From Luteimonas sp. J29 (GTDB lineage: Bacteria; Pseudomonadota; Gammaproteobacteria; Xanthomonadales; Xanthomonadaceae), in assembly GCF_000472505.1 (NCBI RefSeq), contig NZ_AWZR01000001.1, forward strand, positions 56,286 to 120,285: DNA of 64,000 bases, in the 5' to 3' direction. The position numbers and the translations under genes were made by a program. Positions within the stretch are counted from its first letter, which is position 1. Every line of letters starts with the position of its first letter. The notes beneath the pieces were generated by a model, which worked only from the letters and a program-made list of their open reading frames with translations, made no database searches and was not told the DNA's origin. Below, one piece after another: positions 62,557 through 64,000 of the stretch.

Positions 62557-63681
62557 ATGGGCGCAGACAAGGGCACACCCGGCTGGACGCGGCGCCAGAC
62601 GCTGCAGTCGATGGCCCTGGCGGGCGCGGCGGCCGCCTGGAGCCCGCGCACGCTCGCCAGCGATCGCCGGATCGGGGTGGCGCTGGTGGGTCTGGGCCAC
62701 TACAGCCGCGACCTGCTGGCGCCGGCGCTTGAGCTGACCAGGCACTGCCGGCTCGCCGGTCTGGTCACGGGGTCTCCGGAGAAGCTGCCCGAGTGGCAGG
62801 GCCGGTACGGGATCCCGGACCGCAACGTCTATTCCTACGACGACTTCCACCGCATCGCCGACAACCCGGAGATCGACGTCGTCTACATCGTCACGCCCAA
62901 CCACCTGCACAAGCCGCTGGCGCTGGCCGCGGCGGCCGCGGGCAAGCACGTCTGGTGCGAGAAGCCGATGGCGATGGACGCCGCCGAGGGCGAGGCGATG
63001 GTCAGGGCTTGCCGCGACAACCGGGTGCAGCTTGCGGTCGGCTACCGGATGCAGCACGAACCCAACACGCGCCGGTTCATGGCGATGGCGAAGGAGCGTC
63101 CCTACGGCCGCATCGTCAAGCTGCGCGCGGACGCGGGCTGGTTCGGCTGGCGGGAGGGCGCCGATGGCGCCTGGCGCCTGGATCCGGCGCGCGGCGGCGG
63201 GGCGATGTACGACATGGGCGTGTACTGCATCAACGCGGCGCGCTATTGCACGGGCATGGAGCCGCTGGCGGTCCAGGCCTGGGACGAGACCGCGCGCCGC
63301 GAGGTGTTCAAGGGCGTGGACGAGACGATCCGCTTCCGGCTCGAGTTCCCCGAGGACATCGTGGCCGAATGCGTGACCAGCTTCGGCCGCAACCTCAATA
63401 CGCTGCAGGTCGACTGCGAGCGCGGCTGGTACATGCTGAGTCCGTTCCAGGGCTACGAGGGCAACCAGGGCCGCGCCAGCGACGGCACGGTGTTCGCGCC
63501 GCAGCTCGGCGCGCGCCCGCGGATGCAGGCCGAGCAGATGGACCAGGATGCGCTGGCGATCCTCGAGAACCGGGCGCCGCGCGTTCCCGGCGAGGAGGGC
63601 GTGGCCGACTTGCGCGTGGTCGATGCCGCGTTCGCGTCCGCGAAGGCGGGCGGCGAGCGGGTGGACATCGCGAGGGGTTGA
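62557..63681 (+). CDS. Gfo/Idh/MocA family oxidoreductase with Tat signal
   Basis: A 374-residue NAD(P)-dependent sugar oxidoreductase. A twin-arginine signal is visible (WTRRQTLQSMALAGAAAAW), so it is probably exported folded with its cofactor, like glucose-fructose oxidoreductase. The Rossmann start is GVALVGLGHYSRDLLAPAL; the EKP motif is HVWCEKPMAMD (about 140); the substrate region includes RLDPARGGGAMYDMGVYCIN. ATG 62557 has GAGGAGG nine bases upstream. Substrate unknown. Confidence 0.92.
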   Translation: MGADKGTPGWTRRQTLQSMALAGAAAAWSPRTLASDRRIGVALVGLGHYSRDLLAPALELTRHCRLAGLVTGSPEKLPEWQGRYGIPDRNVYSYDDFHRIADNPEIDVVYIVTPNHLHKPLALAAAAAGKHVWCEKPMAMDAAEGEAMVRACRDNRVQLAVGYRMQHEPNTRRFMAMAKERPYGRIVKLRADAGWFGWREGADGAWRLDPARGGGAMYDMGVYCINAARYCTGMEPLAVQAWDETARREVFKGVDETIRFRLEFPEDIVAECVTSFGRNLNTLQVDCERGWYMLSPFQGYEGNQGRASDGTVFAPQLGARPRMQAEQMDQDALAILENRAPRVPGEEGVADLRVVDAAFASAKAGGERVDIARG

Positions 63682-63762
63682 ATCCGGACATCCGCGGGCA
63701 CGCAGGCCGGGTGGATCGAACGCGCGGCGCGGACGGGCCCCGTCAGGGCGGTGCGCCTTGGG

Positions 63763-64000
63763 GTCGTCGCGGAAGGCGCGGTGCGCTCGTTGGTGCGTGC
63801 CGGTGGTGGGGCCGCGCCCTGGCCGGGCAGTTCATTCCGCGAATGTCCCCCGGCCTCCGCCTGGAGGCGGATGCCTCCTCCTCGAGTTCGCTCCAGGAAC
63901 CGCCCGGCCAGGACGCAGGGTCGGCTCCGGGGGCATTGGCGGCGGCGCTTCGGCGTCGTCGGGGAAGGACCGATGCACTCGTTGGTGCGTGGTGGCGGTG
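63763..64000. repeat. Tandem intergenic repeat with internal inverted repeats, cut by window edge
   Basis: The block from 63763 (GTCGTCGCGGAAGG, later CTCGTTGGTGCG) recurs imperfectly from 63955, a period of 192 bases. Between them CCTGGCCGGGCAGTTC (63818-63833) pairs with GAACCGCCCGGCCAGG (63897-63912), 15 of 16 bases, enclosing two small hairpins: CATTC-CGC-GAATG (63833-63845) and GCCTCC-GCCT-GGAGGC. No gene is supported in 63682-64000. Confidence 0.65.

Noticed and set aside
63763..64000. CRISPR or integron attC array at the right edge
   Set aside because: Only two copies with a 192-base period are visible, no conserved core sites or integrase are seen, and the window ends. It is kept as an unexplained repeat.

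Overview
The window is about 70% GC chromosomal DNA from a gammaproteobacterium. It most resembles Xanthomonadaceae/Lysobacteraceae (Lysobacter, Luteimonas or Stenotrophomonas type). The signs are a gpmI-envC-S41 protease run, a tyrS / M23 peptidase / anmK block, monomeric NADP-isocitrate dehydrogenase, a short class I aldolase, REP-type repeats, and a decayed gene pair that looks like a bacteria-killing type IV secretion effector with its immunity lipoprotein. Genus cannot be fixed from this sequence alone. I support about 55 intact protein genes, two pseudogenes, two cobalamin riboswitches, three intrinsic terminators, several operator-like dyads and several repeat families. I saw no tRNA, rRNA, CRISPR array or insertion sequence.

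Layout: 1-6.5 kb holds the 5' part of icd, a lipoprotein, a LysM protein, queF, a chagasin-type protease inhibitor, and two paralogous M20 amidohydrolases flanking a TauE/SafE permease. 6.5-20 kb holds an MscS channel, class I aldolase, pncA, riboswitch-controlled metE, purU, and a riboswitch-controlled nrdA-nrdB-flavodoxin-thioredoxin group, then zapE and an alpha/beta hydrolase. 20-35.6 kb holds a decayed methyltransferase, a secreted nuclease, a membrane cytochrome c, recC-recB-recD with in-frame palindromic elements, an AT-rich spacer with twin dyads, a NERD-UvrD helicase, and the effector/immunity remnant. 35.8-50.2 kb holds an AraC-type regulator divergent from an MBL-fold enzyme, an AEC permease, a FadL porin, a rhomboid protease, a DUF1820 protein, crcB, the S41 protease, envC, gpmI, a secreted repeat protein, an M28 peptidase, and MAPEG and MgtC membrane proteins. 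50.2-64 kb holds tyrS, an M23 peptidase, anmK, a serine hydrolase, the xthA-ampG-RHH operon, a YjdM-type protein, a di-haem peroxidase, pyrE, a coiled-coil protein, a flavoprotein and a Tat-type Gfo/Idh oxidoreductase. The window ends in a tandem intergenic repeat.

Main themes: (i) B12 economy. Both B12-independent enzymes here, MetE and class I NrdAB, lie behind cobalamin riboswitches, which predicts MetH and a class II reductase elsewhere. (ii) DNA repair: recBCD plus an adjacent NERD helicase and xthA. (iii) Murein turnover and recycling: envC, an M23 peptidase, anmK, ampG and LysM. (iv) A recurring GC-rich palindromic element that sits between genes and also inside recB and recD without breaking their frames. 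(v) Several genes with a -10 hexamer exactly six bases before the start codon and no Shine-Dalgarno sequence, suggesting leaderless transcripts.
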